Shown one piece after another: positions 1-5,731 of a stretch of DNA of 8,924 nt. Each line of letters opens with the position of its first letter. Within the stretch, counting starts at the first letter, position 1. Below the pieces are notes generated by a model. It worked only from the letters and a program-made list of their open reading frames with translations. It had not been told where the DNA came from and did not search any database. The DNA comes from an uncultured bacterium (lineage in GTDB: Bacteria > Cyanobacteriota > Vampirovibrionia > Gastranaerophilales > Gastranaerophilaceae). The translations under genes and the position numbers were made by a program. The stretch lies in the NCBI GenBank assembly GCA_900553845.1, contig USEW01000073.1, positions 1 through 8,924 on the forward strand. Reading direction: 5' to 3'.

Positions 1-819
1 ATTTTTATTTTATTAAATTTATTTATTATTTTATTTTTGTCAAATGCAAATGAGACAAAAGCTTATACGTATACAACGTATGAGCCAAATGTATATGACA
101 GCAATAACGGATATCAAAATTATAATAATCAAAACGGTTTTTACGATGTTGAGACTAATATAAACAATAACTATCCTAAACTTACATTAATTGAAAATAC
201 ATTATTTAATACAAGTTATTTAAATGAATCTGTTTATAACCGTTTAAATCGTATAGAGAAAAAACTATTTCGTAAAACATTTGAAAATATGGATCTTGCC
301 TCGCGTGTTGATAATGTAATTAATAATATGGAAAATGGAAACTATTATGGAAATATATCACAAGCGCAATTAGGCAAAATGGAAATGTTATGTTTTCGAA
401 AAATGTATAAAAAAGAACCAATTGAAACACGTATTCAAAGACTTGAAACTAATATATTTGGAACTATACAAAGCGGGAACTTAAACAATCGTTTTAAAAA
501 TTTAGAATTGGCAATAAATAATCAACAGCAGCAACAACAAAATTATAATAATCAATATTGTCAAAATAATTATTACCCAAACGTATATGGCATGAATTAC
601 AATGGAAATTATCATCAAGGTTTGGCAAGTAATTTTAGAAATATAATAGGTAATATGTTTAATCCTATGCGTATGACAGGTTTTACACCGCCTGTTTATA
701 ATCCTTTTAATTATTATGATGCAAATTATGGTTCTCAAAGATATATGCAAGGAACAGGTTTTAGAGGGTTTCAAAATAAAAACTATGGAACAGGTTCAGG
801 TGTTAAAGTATTTTATTAA
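1..819 (+). CDS. Exported Asn/Gln/Tyr-rich repeat protein, 5' end missing
   Basis: The reading frame is open from the first base, so the gene starts before the window. Counting codons from base 1, residues 1-13 are almost entirely hydrophobic (Ile, Leu, Phe), followed by SNA and then NETKA. This is the core and a plausible type I cleavage site (after residue 16) of a signal peptide. A TTG at 37-39 could be taken as a start, but it lies inside this hydrophobic core and has no Shine-Dalgarno, so I reject it. Residues 64-84, 85 onward, 127-147 and 148 onward are related units of about 21 residues with the pattern (I/L/M)E-x3-F-x3-(Y/F)-x2-E-x4-R-(L/I)-x-R. The regions 61-90 and 124-153 align without gaps. 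A run of six Gln (residues 175-180) leads into a low-complexity tail rich in Asn, Tyr, Gly and Phe. There is no catalytic motif. From memory such units occur in Melainabacteria and cyanobacterial exported proteins of unknown role. A surface or envelope structural role is a guess. Confidence 0.75.
   Translation: MFILLNLFIILFLSNANETKAYTYTTYEPNVYDSNNGYQNYNNQNGFYDVETNINNNYPKLTLIENTLFNTSYLNESVYNRLNRIEKKLFRKTFENMDLASRVDNVINNMENGNYYGNISQAQLGKMEMLCFRKMYKKEPIETRIQRLETNIFGTIQSGNLNNRFKNLELAINNQQQQQQNYNNQYCQNNYYPNVYGMNYNGNYHQGLASNFRNIIGNMFNPMRMTGFTPPVYNPFNYYDANYGSQRYMQGTGFRGFQNKNYGTGSGVKVFY
523..540 (+). repeat. CAA/CAG run encoding six glutamines
   Basis: Six successive CAA or CAG codons, in the order CAA CAG CAG CAA CAA CAA, mark the junction between the repeat-unit region and the Asn/Tyr-rich tail of the exported protein. 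The codons are mixed, so this is a low-complexity coding stretch rather than a pure microsatellite. It could still vary in length between strains. Confidence 0.6.
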
Positions 820-839
820 AATTTAGATTAAAATAAGTA

Positions 840-868
840 TACATAAATAAACTTTTTTCGTTTATAAT
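840..868 (+). promoter_or_regulatory. Possible pheS promoter (good -10, poor -35)
   Basis: A perfect TATAAT lies at 863-868, about 17 bases before the pheS start. The hexamer 17 bp upstream (TACATA at 840-845) is a poor -35, and the DNA is so AT-rich that a TATAAT could arise by chance. I see no convincing terminator between the upstream gene and pheS, so read-through from upstream is the alternative. Confidence 0.35.
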
Positions 869-884
869 AAAATAAGAGATAATT

Positions 885-1934
885 ATGGAATTAAAAAACA
901 TGGAAAAAGTTTTAAATGAATTGTTGTTAAATGCACAGAGTGATATAAAAAATGCAAATAATATATCAGAAATTGATGAAATACGTATTCGATATTTAAG
1001 TCGTAATTCTGAATTAACGAATATAAAGAAGAATTTAAAAAATTTAAGCAATGAAGAAAAAAGGATAATTGGCTCATTAGCGAATAAAATTTCAAATTCG
1101 ATTGAATCCGAATTAAAAATAAAACATGACTTTCTTTATACACGTGATTTAAATAAAAAACTCGAGGAAGAATATATTGATATTACACTGCCTGGTATAG
1201 GACACAATTATGGAAAATTACATCCTTTAACCCAAACAATAAATGAAATAACTTCAATATTTGAAAAAATGGGTTATAGTTTGGTTAAAACAGAAGATTC
1301 ACCTGAGGTTGAAACAGAGTATTTTAATTTTGATATGTTAAATGTTCCAAAAGACCACCCTGCTCGTGATATGCAAGATACTTTTTATACTAATGTGGGG
1401 AAAAATGTAGTATTAAGAAGTCAAACATCAAATTCTCAAATACGTGCTATGCTAAATAAACGTCCGCCAATAAAAATTATCTCACCAGGACGTGTTTATC
1501 GCTCAGAAGCAGTAAGTGCAAGAAAAAATAATTTATTTCATCAAATAGAAGGATTATTAATTGATAAAAATATAACATTTGGAGATTTAAAAGGTACTTT
1601 AAATGAATTTATAAGATTATATTTTGGAAATAATCGTAAAACACGTTTTCGCAATAGTTTTTTCCCATTTACAGAGCCATCTGCCGAAGTCGATGTTGAA
1701 TGTATAATGTGCAATGGTAAAGGTTGTCGTGTATGTTCAGGTCTTGGCTGGCTTGAAGTTTTAGGTGCTGGCATGGTAGATCCAAATGTTCTTCAAAATA
1801 TGAATATTGATATAAACCAATACTCAGGTTTTGCCTTTGGCATGGGTGTTGAACGTTTAGCAATGTTAAAATGGGCTATTGATGATATTCGATTATTTTA
1901 TAATAATGATATTCGATTTTTAAAACAGTTTTAA
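885..1934 (+). CDS. pheS: Phenylalanyl-tRNA synthetase alpha chain
   Basis: This is the catalytic chain of the alpha2-beta2 class II enzyme that charges tRNA-Phe with phenylalanine in the cytoplasm; it needs PheT as partner. At 349 aa it is near the usual bacterial length (about 330-350). Residues 1-90 form the charged N-terminal coiled-coil arm. Class II motif 1 begins near HPLTQTINEI (113-122). Motif 2 spans VYRSEAV and FHQIEGL (204-225). A Cys cluster, C-x2-C-x4-C-x2-C (273-284), precedes GWLEVLGAGMVDPNVL. Motif 3 is GFAFGMGVERLAML (315-328). Two details differ from the common bacterial form: RSQTSNSQ where RTHTS is usual, and SARKNNLFHQ in place of DATHS-x2-FHQ. From memory a similar SAR version occurs in Bacteroidetes PheS. 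The ATG at 885 follows an AGAGA stretch; an ATG at 900 would give a product five residues shorter. pheT is not adjacent, so the usual pheST operon is split here. Confidence 0.97.
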   Translation: MELKNMEKVLNELLLNAQSDIKNANNISEIDEIRIRYLSRNSELTNIKKNLKNLSNEEKRIIGSLANKISNSIESELKIKHDFLYTRDLNKKLEEEYIDITLPGIGHNYGKLHPLTQTINEITSIFEKMGYSLVKTEDSPEVETEYFNFDMLNVPKDHPARDMQDTFYTNVGKNVVLRSQTSNSQIRAMLNKRPPIKIISPGRVYRSEAVSARKNNLFHQIEGLLIDKNITFGDLKGTLNEFIRLYFGNNRKTRFRNSFFPFTEPSAEVDVECIMCNGKGCRVCSGLGWLEVLGAGMVDPNVLQNMNIDINQYSGFAFGMGVERLAMLKWAIDDIRLFYNNDIRFLKQF

Positions 1935-1942
1935 TTTTTATA

Positions 1943-1971
1943 TTGAACAAAAAATAATGTCATGATATTAT
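1943..1971 (+). promoter_or_regulatory. Sigma-70-type promoter of the tRNA-Arg gene
   Basis: TTGAAC (1943-1948) and TATTAT (1966-1971) are separated by exactly 17 bp. Transcription would begin near 1978, leaving about 14 bases of 5' leader before the mature tRNA, which suits RNase P processing. The promoter starts only nine bases after the pheS stop, so the tRNA is probably transcribed independently. Confidence 0.65.
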
Positions 1972-1991
1972 AAATAAGTAAAATATAATAT

Positions 1992-2065
1992 GCGTCCGTA
2001 GCTCAGCTGGATAGAGCATCTGCCTTCTAAGCAGAGGGTCGCGCGTTCGAATCGCGCCGGGCGTA
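1992..2065 (+). tRNA. tRNA-Arg, anticodon TCT
   Basis: The 74-nt sequence folds as a full cloverleaf. The acceptor stem is 1992-1998 with 2058-2064. The D arm has GCTC/GAGC. The anticodon stem TCTGC/GCAGA encloses loop CTTCTAA, with anticodon TCT at 2026-2028, reading AGA and AGG. The T arm is GCGCG-TTCGAAT-CGCGC. The first acceptor pair is a G-T wobble and the fourth is T-G. The discriminator base is A, and no CCA is encoded, so it must be added after transcription. Confidence 0.97.
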
Positions 2066-2107
2066 AATAAAAAGAGGATTTGATTTTTCCATATCCTCTT
2101 TTTATTT
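2065..2107 (+). terminator. Rho-independent terminator after tRNA-Arg
   Basis: A perfect 15-bp inverted repeat (2065-2079 with 2093-2107, centred on AGAGGAT/ATCCTCT) encloses a 13-base loop and carries T-rich DNA in its right arm. Because the left arm is A-rich, it could also work on the minus strand. It starts at the last base of the tRNA. Confidence 0.85.
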
Positions 2108-2307
2108 ATCTGAGTTTAGATTTCAATGCCTTTTTGCGTTCGGAGGATTTGCGGACGGAGTAAAATAAGTCTGGATAGAGAACAGATTGAGCGATGATAA
2201 CAAAGTCATGTTAGTGAAATTCTGTGAGCGTATAGAACAAGCGCGCAAAGTGTGAAAGAGATAGCGAACTCGTATCGCGAGCGATGTGACCGGAAAATTT
2301 AAGACGA

Positions 2308-2367
2308 ATTGCATCTTTGGTAAATAAGACACCATGACAAAAGTTATCCTGTCTTATTTCATGCAAT
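2308..2367. repeat. Long nested hairpin in the tRNA-Arg/aldo-keto reductase spacer
   Basis: Three helices nest inside each other. ATTGCAT (2308-2314) pairs with ATGCAAT (2361-2367). AAATAAGACA (2322-2331) pairs perfectly with TGTCTTATTT (2350-2359). ATGAC (2334-2338) pairs with GTTAT (2343-2347), including one G-T wobble, around an AAAA loop. The inner two helices are separated by a symmetric CC/CC internal loop; the outer joint is 7 bases against 1. This gives 22 pairs over 60 bases. No T-run follows on either strand, so it is not a typical terminator. Confidence 0.6.
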
Positions 2368-2375
2368 AGAAATGA

Positions 2376-2407
2376 AAACGCAATAAAGTAAAGCTTTGTC
2401 TGCGTTT
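2376..2407. repeat. Second hairpin in the same spacer
   Basis: AAACGCA (2376-2382) pairs perfectly with TGCGTTT (2401-2407). The 18-base loop can form a small AAAG/CTTT helix. It sits just right of the larger hairpin and about 40 bp before the aldo/keto reductase promoter, so the two may belong to one structured element. Confidence 0.4.
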
Positions 2408-2449
2408 GAGTTACCTGCGAGCAGAGTGATACATATAATAGCTGTTGTG

Positions 2450-2478
2450 TTGACAAAATTTATGTTATTTATTACAAT
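2450..2478 (+). promoter_or_regulatory. Near-consensus sigma-70 promoter of the aldo/keto reductase operon
   Basis: TTGACA (2450-2455, perfect) and TACAAT (2473-2478, five of six) are separated by exactly 17 bp. Predicted transcription start is near 2485, giving an 18-base leader with GTGAGG placed six bases before the ATG at 2503. This is the best-matching promoter in the window. Confidence 0.8.
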
Positions 2479-2502
2479 TGTTGAATTACAAGTGAGGAAA
2501 TA

Positions 2503-3327
2503 ATGGTTTTTACTGTAGAAAAGTTGAATAATGGTGTTGAAATACCTGTATTAGGTTTAGGCGTTTATTTAACAGATGATTACGGGGAAATGAAAGATAC
2601 TGTAAAATGGGCTATAGAAAAGGGATATACAAGTTTTGATACCGCTCAGATGTATAAGAACGAGCATCTGCTGGGGAATGCAATTAAAGATTTGAAATTA
2701 AACAGAGATAAACTTTTTATTACAAGCAAAGTTGACATCAAAAATATGGGCTATGAGAACACATTAAAATCATTTGAAGAAAGCCGTGAAAAACTTCAAG
2801 CCTCTTATATTGATATGTTTCTCGTACACTGGCCAGGACAAAAAAAAGAACGCCTTATTGAAACTTATAAAGCAATGGAAGACTTATATAAACAGGGCAA
2901 AATAAGAGTTATAGGAGTTTGCAACTGCGAGCCTAAACATCTTAACTGGATTTTAGAAGAATGTGAAACTGTTCCTGCAATTAATCAGGTTGAAAGACAT
3001 CCGTTTTTTAATGATAAAAAACTGTTTGACTGGTGCAATCAAAGGAATATAAGGCTTGAAGCCTGGGCTCCTTTAAACAGAGGAAATTTTGATAATCCAA
3101 GGATAAAAAAAATAGCAGAAAAATATAATAGAACACCCGCTCAAATCATTTTGAGATGGGATATTCAAAGCGGTTACATTGTAATACCAAAATCAGTTCA
3201 TAAAGAAAGAATTTTTGAAAATGCTAATATTTTTGATTTTGAATTAAGAGAAGAAGATATTGAAAATTTAAATAATATGAATACAGGCGCCAGAACAAGT
3301 TTTGACCCTGCAACTTTTGACTTTTAA
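2503..3327 (+). CDS. Aldo/keto reductase (2,5-diketo-gluconate reductase-like)
   Basis: A cytosolic TIM-barrel NADPH-dependent oxidoreductase that reduces aldehydes or ketones to alcohols; the substrate cannot be read from sequence. The family signature is clear at 274 aa, a usual length. The catalytic tetrad is D46 and Y51 in SFDTAQMYKNE, K76 in FITSKVD, and H109 in DMFLVHWPG. The early motif NGVEIPVLGLGVY is the first strand. INQVERHPF (160-168), EAWAPLNRG (186-194) and IPKSVHKERIFEN (228-240) match the active-site and NADPH-phosphate-binding segments of the small bacterial AKR5-type enzymes such as DkgA or YvgN. The ATG at 2503 follows GTGAGG. It heads an operon with its own promoter; the next gene begins 13 bases after its stop. 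Co-expression with an exported beta-propeller protein hints at aldehyde or sugar-acid metabolism, but that is inference. Confidence 0.93.
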   Translation: MVFTVEKLNNGVEIPVLGLGVYLTDDYGEMKDTVKWAIEKGYTSFDTAQMYKNEHLLGNAIKDLKLNRDKLFITSKVDIKNMGYENTLKSFEESREKLQASYIDMFLVHWPGQKKERLIETYKAMEDLYKQGKIRVIGVCNCEPKHLNWILEECETVPAINQVERHPFFNDKKLFDWCNQRNIRLEAWAPLNRGNFDNPRIKKIAEKYNRTPAQIILRWDIQSGYIVIPKSVHKERIFENANIFDFELREEDIENLNNMNTGARTSFDPATFDF

Positions 3328-3340
3328 GGAGGTTATAACC

Positions 3341-4438
3341 TTGAAAAAAATAATTTTAATATTAACAGTGTTATTATTCACGTCTTGTAAAACTTACTGT
3401 GCTCAATTAGAAATTGTAGCAAAAATTTATAATCCCGACATGTCAGGAATTGCTGTTACGAATGACAACAGAATTTTTCTTGGATTTCCAAGGCATGCAG
3501 ATAATCACAACCTGCCATCTATAGCCGAATACAAAAACGGTAAACTTATACCTTTTCCCGATAAGAAAACAACCTTAAAAGGAAATAATCCTTCAGACTA
3601 TCTTGTTTCTCCTCATGGAATGACTCTTGATAAAAACGGAAGATTATGGGCTGTGGATAACGGAAAGCTTGCAGGAACTGCGGAAATACAAAATGGCGCG
3701 GCAAAAGTTGTATGCTTTGAAATTAATTCGGGCAAAAAGATATACTCAATTCCAATAGTTGCTCCTGTATTACAAAAAGATGCTCATCTTAACGATATCC
3801 GTGTAGATTTAAACCATGGAAAAAAAGGAACGGTTTATATTACAAATTCATCTTTTGGGCAAACCCCGTCTCTGGTTATTGTTGATATTGAAAGCGGAAA
3901 ATCCCGTGAGGTTTTATTAAACCATTATTCAACAAAAGCGCAGAAAGGTTTCTATACATATCTTGAAGGTAAAGCACATACTTTTGATTACGATAATCCG
4001 ACTTTTCCTGTTGGCGGAGCTAACGGAATAGCATACATAGAAAAAGAAAACAAATTATATTGGACACCGATTACAGGACGCGGACTATATTCAATTTCTA
4101 CAGATATTTTATCAGATTTTACAAAATCTGATAAAGAGATAGAAGATGCCGTAAAATATGATGGAGACAGACCGGCATGCGACGGGCTGGCTGAGGATAA
4201 AGATGGAAATATTTACTTTGGAGATTTTGAGCAGCTTGCCCTTATAAAACGTTCTCCTGACGGAAAATATTCTGTTATTGCGCGTGATGCAAATTTTATA
4301 TGGCCGGATGGGCTTGCCGTGTCAAACGGATACTTGTATGTAACCCTCGGGCAATGGAATAGACTGCCGGGATTTAATAGCGGACATGATTTAAGAAAAC
4401 CGCCATATCTTATTATGAAAGTTAAATTAGAGGACTAA
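3341..4438 (+). CDS. Exported major royal jelly/yellow-family protein (six-bladed propeller), TTG start
   Basis: I choose the TTG at 3341 because a perfect AAGGAGG (3326-3332) lies eight bases before it and translation from there begins MKKIILILTVLLF, a signal peptide. An ATG at 3302 lies inside the upstream gene and would put 13 odd residues before it. The product is 365 aa. Export is either by lipobox FTSC (C16; Phe at -3 is unusual) or by type I cleavage after YCA (residue 21). The mature part matches the MRJP/yellow family (PF03022): MSGIAVTNDNRIFLGFPR (34-51), the start of a blade SPHGMTLDKNGRLWAVDNG (90-108), HLNDIRVD (149-156), ACDGLAEDKDGNIYFGDF (279-296) and WPDGLAVSNGYLYVTLGQWNR (321-341). 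Bacterial members are often labelled L-dopachrome tautomerase-related, but enzymatic activity is unproven. It is second in the operon with the aldo/keto reductase and is followed by a strong terminator. Confidence 0.85.
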   Translation: MKKIILILTVLLFTSCKTYCAQLEIVAKIYNPDMSGIAVTNDNRIFLGFPRHADNHNLPSIAEYKNGKLIPFPDKKTTLKGNNPSDYLVSPHGMTLDKNGRLWAVDNGKLAGTAEIQNGAAKVVCFEINSGKKIYSIPIVAPVLQKDAHLNDIRVDLNHGKKGTVYITNSSFGQTPSLVIVDIESGKSREVLLNHYSTKAQKGFYTYLEGKAHTFDYDNPTFPVGGANGIAYIEKENKLYWTPITGRGLYSISTDILSDFTKSDKEIEDAVKYDGDRPACDGLAEDKDGNIYFGDFEQLALIKRSPDGKYSVIARDANFIWPDGLAVSNGYLYVTLGQWNRLPGFNSGHDLRKPPYLIMKVKLED

Positions 4439-4449
4439 AAAGCAGACTA

Positions 4450-4483
4450 ATATAAAAAGCGGGTTCAAATCCGCTTTTTATAT
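4450..4483 (+). terminator. Rho-independent terminator of the reductase/MRJP operon
   Basis: A perfect 13-bp stem (4450-4462 with 4471-4483, core AAAAAGCGG/CCGCTTTTT) encloses an 8-base loop, with the T-run in the right arm. It begins 12 bases after the stop codon of the MRJP-like gene. The A-run in the left arm could also stop transcription from the right. Confidence 0.85.
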
Positions 4484-4516
4484 GCGGTTAATATATAATA
4501 AAACATAGCTGGTAAC

Positions 4517-4570
4517 ATTTTAAGTCACATTTTCAAGCAGCCAAGTTCTGAAATCATCAACTCTGTGGTA
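4517..4570. repeat. Left 54-bp direct repeat bounding the rhuM block
   Basis: This 54-bp stretch recurs at 5678-5731 in the same orientation with three substitutions and no gaps; all three are transitions (4525/5686, C/T in AAGTT(C/T)TGAAA, A/G in ATC(A/G)TCAA). Both copies run from ATTTTAAG to CTCTGTGGTA. On the minus strand each can be read as YHRVDDF(R/K)TWLLENV(T/A) and a stop. The ends CCACA (TCACA in this copy) and TGTGG can pair across the element, with the substitution giving a G-T wobble. Confidence 0.85.
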
Positions 4571-4579
4571 AATTTTTAG

Positions 4580-4605
4580 AAAAGAGCCGTATCAACGGCT
4601 CTTTT
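4580..4605. terminator. Bidirectional terminator-like hairpin
   Basis: A perfect 11-bp stem, AAAAGAGCCGT (4580-4590) with ACGGCTCTTTT (4595-4605), encloses a 4-base ATCA loop. T-rich DNA follows on both strands (TTTTCTTGT on plus, TTTTCTAAAAATTT on minus). It lies just inside the left direct repeat and insulates the rhuM block from upstream transcription. Confidence 0.75.
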
Positions 4606-4686
4606 CTTGTAATTATGGTGGTTTTGTTTTACTAAAATTAATTTATTTGCTAAGAGTGCTACCAAACACTGTAAAACTGTTATTTA

Positions 4687-4695
4687 TGGTATAAT
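4687..4695 (+). promoter_or_regulatory. Extended -10 promoter of the rhuM pseudogene
   Basis: TGGTATAAT (4687-4695) is a perfect extended -10 (TG-N-TATAAT), a class that does not need a good -35; the sequence near 4667 (CACTGT) is indeed poor. The start codon at 4702 is only six bases after the -10, so transcription should begin at or within a base or two of the ATG. There is no Shine-Dalgarno in front of it, which implies a leaderless mRNA. Confidence 0.65.
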
Positions 4696-4701
4696 CAAGT
4701 C

Positions 4702-5279
4702 ATGACAAATAATCAGATTGAAATATTTAAAACTAATGATGAAAAGGTGTCTGTAAATGCAAGACTTGAAAATTACACCATATGGCTTTCTCAAAAATCA
4801 ATGGCAGAATTATTTGGTTGCAGCACCGATAATATCTCTTTGCATTTGAAAAATATTTTTTTAGAAAAGCAATTAAACAAATATGCAGTTACCGATAAAA
4901 TCTCGGCAACTGCAAATGATGGTAAAAAATATCTTACACAATTTTACAACCTTGATGCCATTATCTCCGTTGGATATCGTGTAAATTCTCAAAGAGCCAC
5001 ACAATTTAGAATATGGGCTACAAATATACTAAAAGATTACATCCGAAAAGGTTTTGTATTGGATGATGAACGATCAAAGGGTAATGCTCAAGATACTTTA
5101 AAGAATTAATTCAACGTGTCTGTGATATTAGAAGTTCTGAAAGGAATTTGTATCAGCAGGTTACAGATATTTATGCAACTTCTGTTGATTATGACCTAAA
5201 ATCCGAGATTACAAAACAATTCTTTGCAACTGTTCAGAATAAAATGCATTATGCTAAAGAAAGGAAATTGAATGGCTAA
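4702..5279 (+). pseudogene. rhuM: RhuM-family virulence protein, frameshifted and 3'-truncated
   Basis: The first 130 codons match the N-terminal half of the RhuM family (PF13310): TIWLSQKSMAELFGCSTDNISLHLKNIF (26-53, a DNA-binding-like helix-turn-helix start), TANDGKKYLTQFYNLDAIISVGYRVNSQRATQFRIWAT (70-107) and YIRKGFVLDDE (113-123). Frame 0 ends at 5109 after a tail unlike the family. The family continues in another frame from 5094: YFKELIQRVCDIRSSER, then DIYATSVDYDLKSEITKQFF and FATVQNKMHYA, ending at 5277-5279. A net loss of one base just before 5094 explains this. Even repaired, the protein would have about 192 residues against roughly 330 in complete members: the family's TAAEI segment after NKxHxA and everything beyond is missing. 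No slippery heptamer is visible, so programmed frameshifting is unlikely. RhuM was named from a Salmonella pathogenicity island; its biochemical role is unknown. Confidence 0.85.
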
Positions 5280-5676
5280 TAATCCAAATTTTCACAACAC
5301 AGGCGGGCGCCCTATTTATAATAATATATATGAAGATGATAAGTTTTTATGTTTTGCTCACGAAAAAGCTAAAGCATTATTAGGATATTTTGCGATATCA
5401 CCATATGCAGAAAAACTAGAAATTGATAACAATGGGAATGGATATGTAGTATTAAAACTAAACGATAAAAAAGTGGTAATAAAAGTCTCTGAATCCTTAA
5501 GGCGAATTGTTATTGGAAATTCAACAGAAACTGGCGAAGTTGTAGGAAGCTTTTATAATTATGAACTTTATCTCCGCCATACTATCGATAATTTGATTAT
5601 TAAGGCAACGGAATTAGTACTAAAAATGGCAGATATGAGTACTGAACATAGTTATAAATTATGGCATAAAAGTTAA
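5272..5676 (+). CDS. Hypothetical 134-aa protein at the end of the rhuM block
   Basis: I do not recognise this protein. The ATG at 5272 has a good ribosome-binding site (AAGGA, 5261-5265, six bases before) and overlaps the last codons of the rhuM remnant, whose TAA is at 5277-5279; coupled expression with rhuM is likely. The N-terminus (residues 1-22) is Asn-rich and probably flexible. Residues 24-44 (KFLCFAHEKAKALLGYF) look helical. Residues 48-82 alternate in a way typical of beta strands (GYVVLKLNDKKVVIKV). Residues 95-122 form an amphipathic helix. There is no signal peptide, membrane segment or catalytic motif. Its stop (5674-5676) is one base from the right-hand direct repeat, so it is the last gene of the repeat-bounded block. 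The frame is intact, unlike rhuM. A role as partner or regulator of RhuM is only a guess from position. Confidence 0.7.
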   Translation: MANNPNFHNTGGRPIYNNIYEDDKFLCFAHEKAKALLGYFAISPYAEKLEIDNNGNGYVVLKLNDKKVVIKVSESLRRIVIGNSTETGEVVGSFYNYELYLRHTIDNLIIKATELVLKMADMSTEHSYKLWHKS

Positions 5677-5677
5677 A

Positions 5678-5731
5678 ATTTTAAGCCACATTTTCAAGCA
5701 GCCAAGTTTTGAAATCGTCAACTCTGTGGTA
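5678..5731. repeat. Right 54-bp direct repeat bounding the rhuM block
   Basis: Second copy of the element at 4517-4570 (51 of 54 positions identical), starting one base after the stop of the 134-aa gene. CCACA (5686-5690) can pair with TGTGG (5726-5730), and TTTCA with TGAAA inside it. Sequence beyond 5731 differs from the corresponding flank of the left copy, so 5731 is a real boundary of the homology. Confidence 0.85.

Larger units (their letters stand above)
2108..2449. other. Gene-free stretch with inverted repeats and locally raised GC
   Basis: No convincing gene is visible in these 342 bases. The part around 2130-2300 is visibly richer in GC than the other spacers, with runs such as CGGAGGATTTGCGG and TATCGCGAGCG. 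On the minus strand one frame from 2456 down to 2106 has a single internal stop (2211-2213) in 117 codons. Its only start is a TTG without a ribosome-binding site, one end lies in the downstream promoter and the other in the tRNA terminator. An overlapping frame (2123-2335) is open as well, so scarcity of stops may only reflect base composition. Candidates are an unrecognised structured RNA, a dispersed non-coding repeat, or a decayed gene. I do not recognise tmRNA, RNase P RNA, SRP RNA or 6S RNA. Confidence 0.5.

Noticed and set aside
502..774. Minus-strand Ile-rich ORF within the exported protein gene
   Set aside because: It is the antisense of Asn/Tyr-rich codons, which naturally reads as Ile and Leu; no independent support.
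2211..2456. Minus-strand 81-codon ORF
   Set aside because: It begins with a TTG inside the strong promoter of the reductase operon, has no Shine-Dalgarno, and overlaps another open frame; kept only as part of the unexplained block.
4517..4570. Integron attC site
   Set aside because: The repeats lack recognisable GTTRRRY/RYYYAAC core sites, and no integron integrase is visible.
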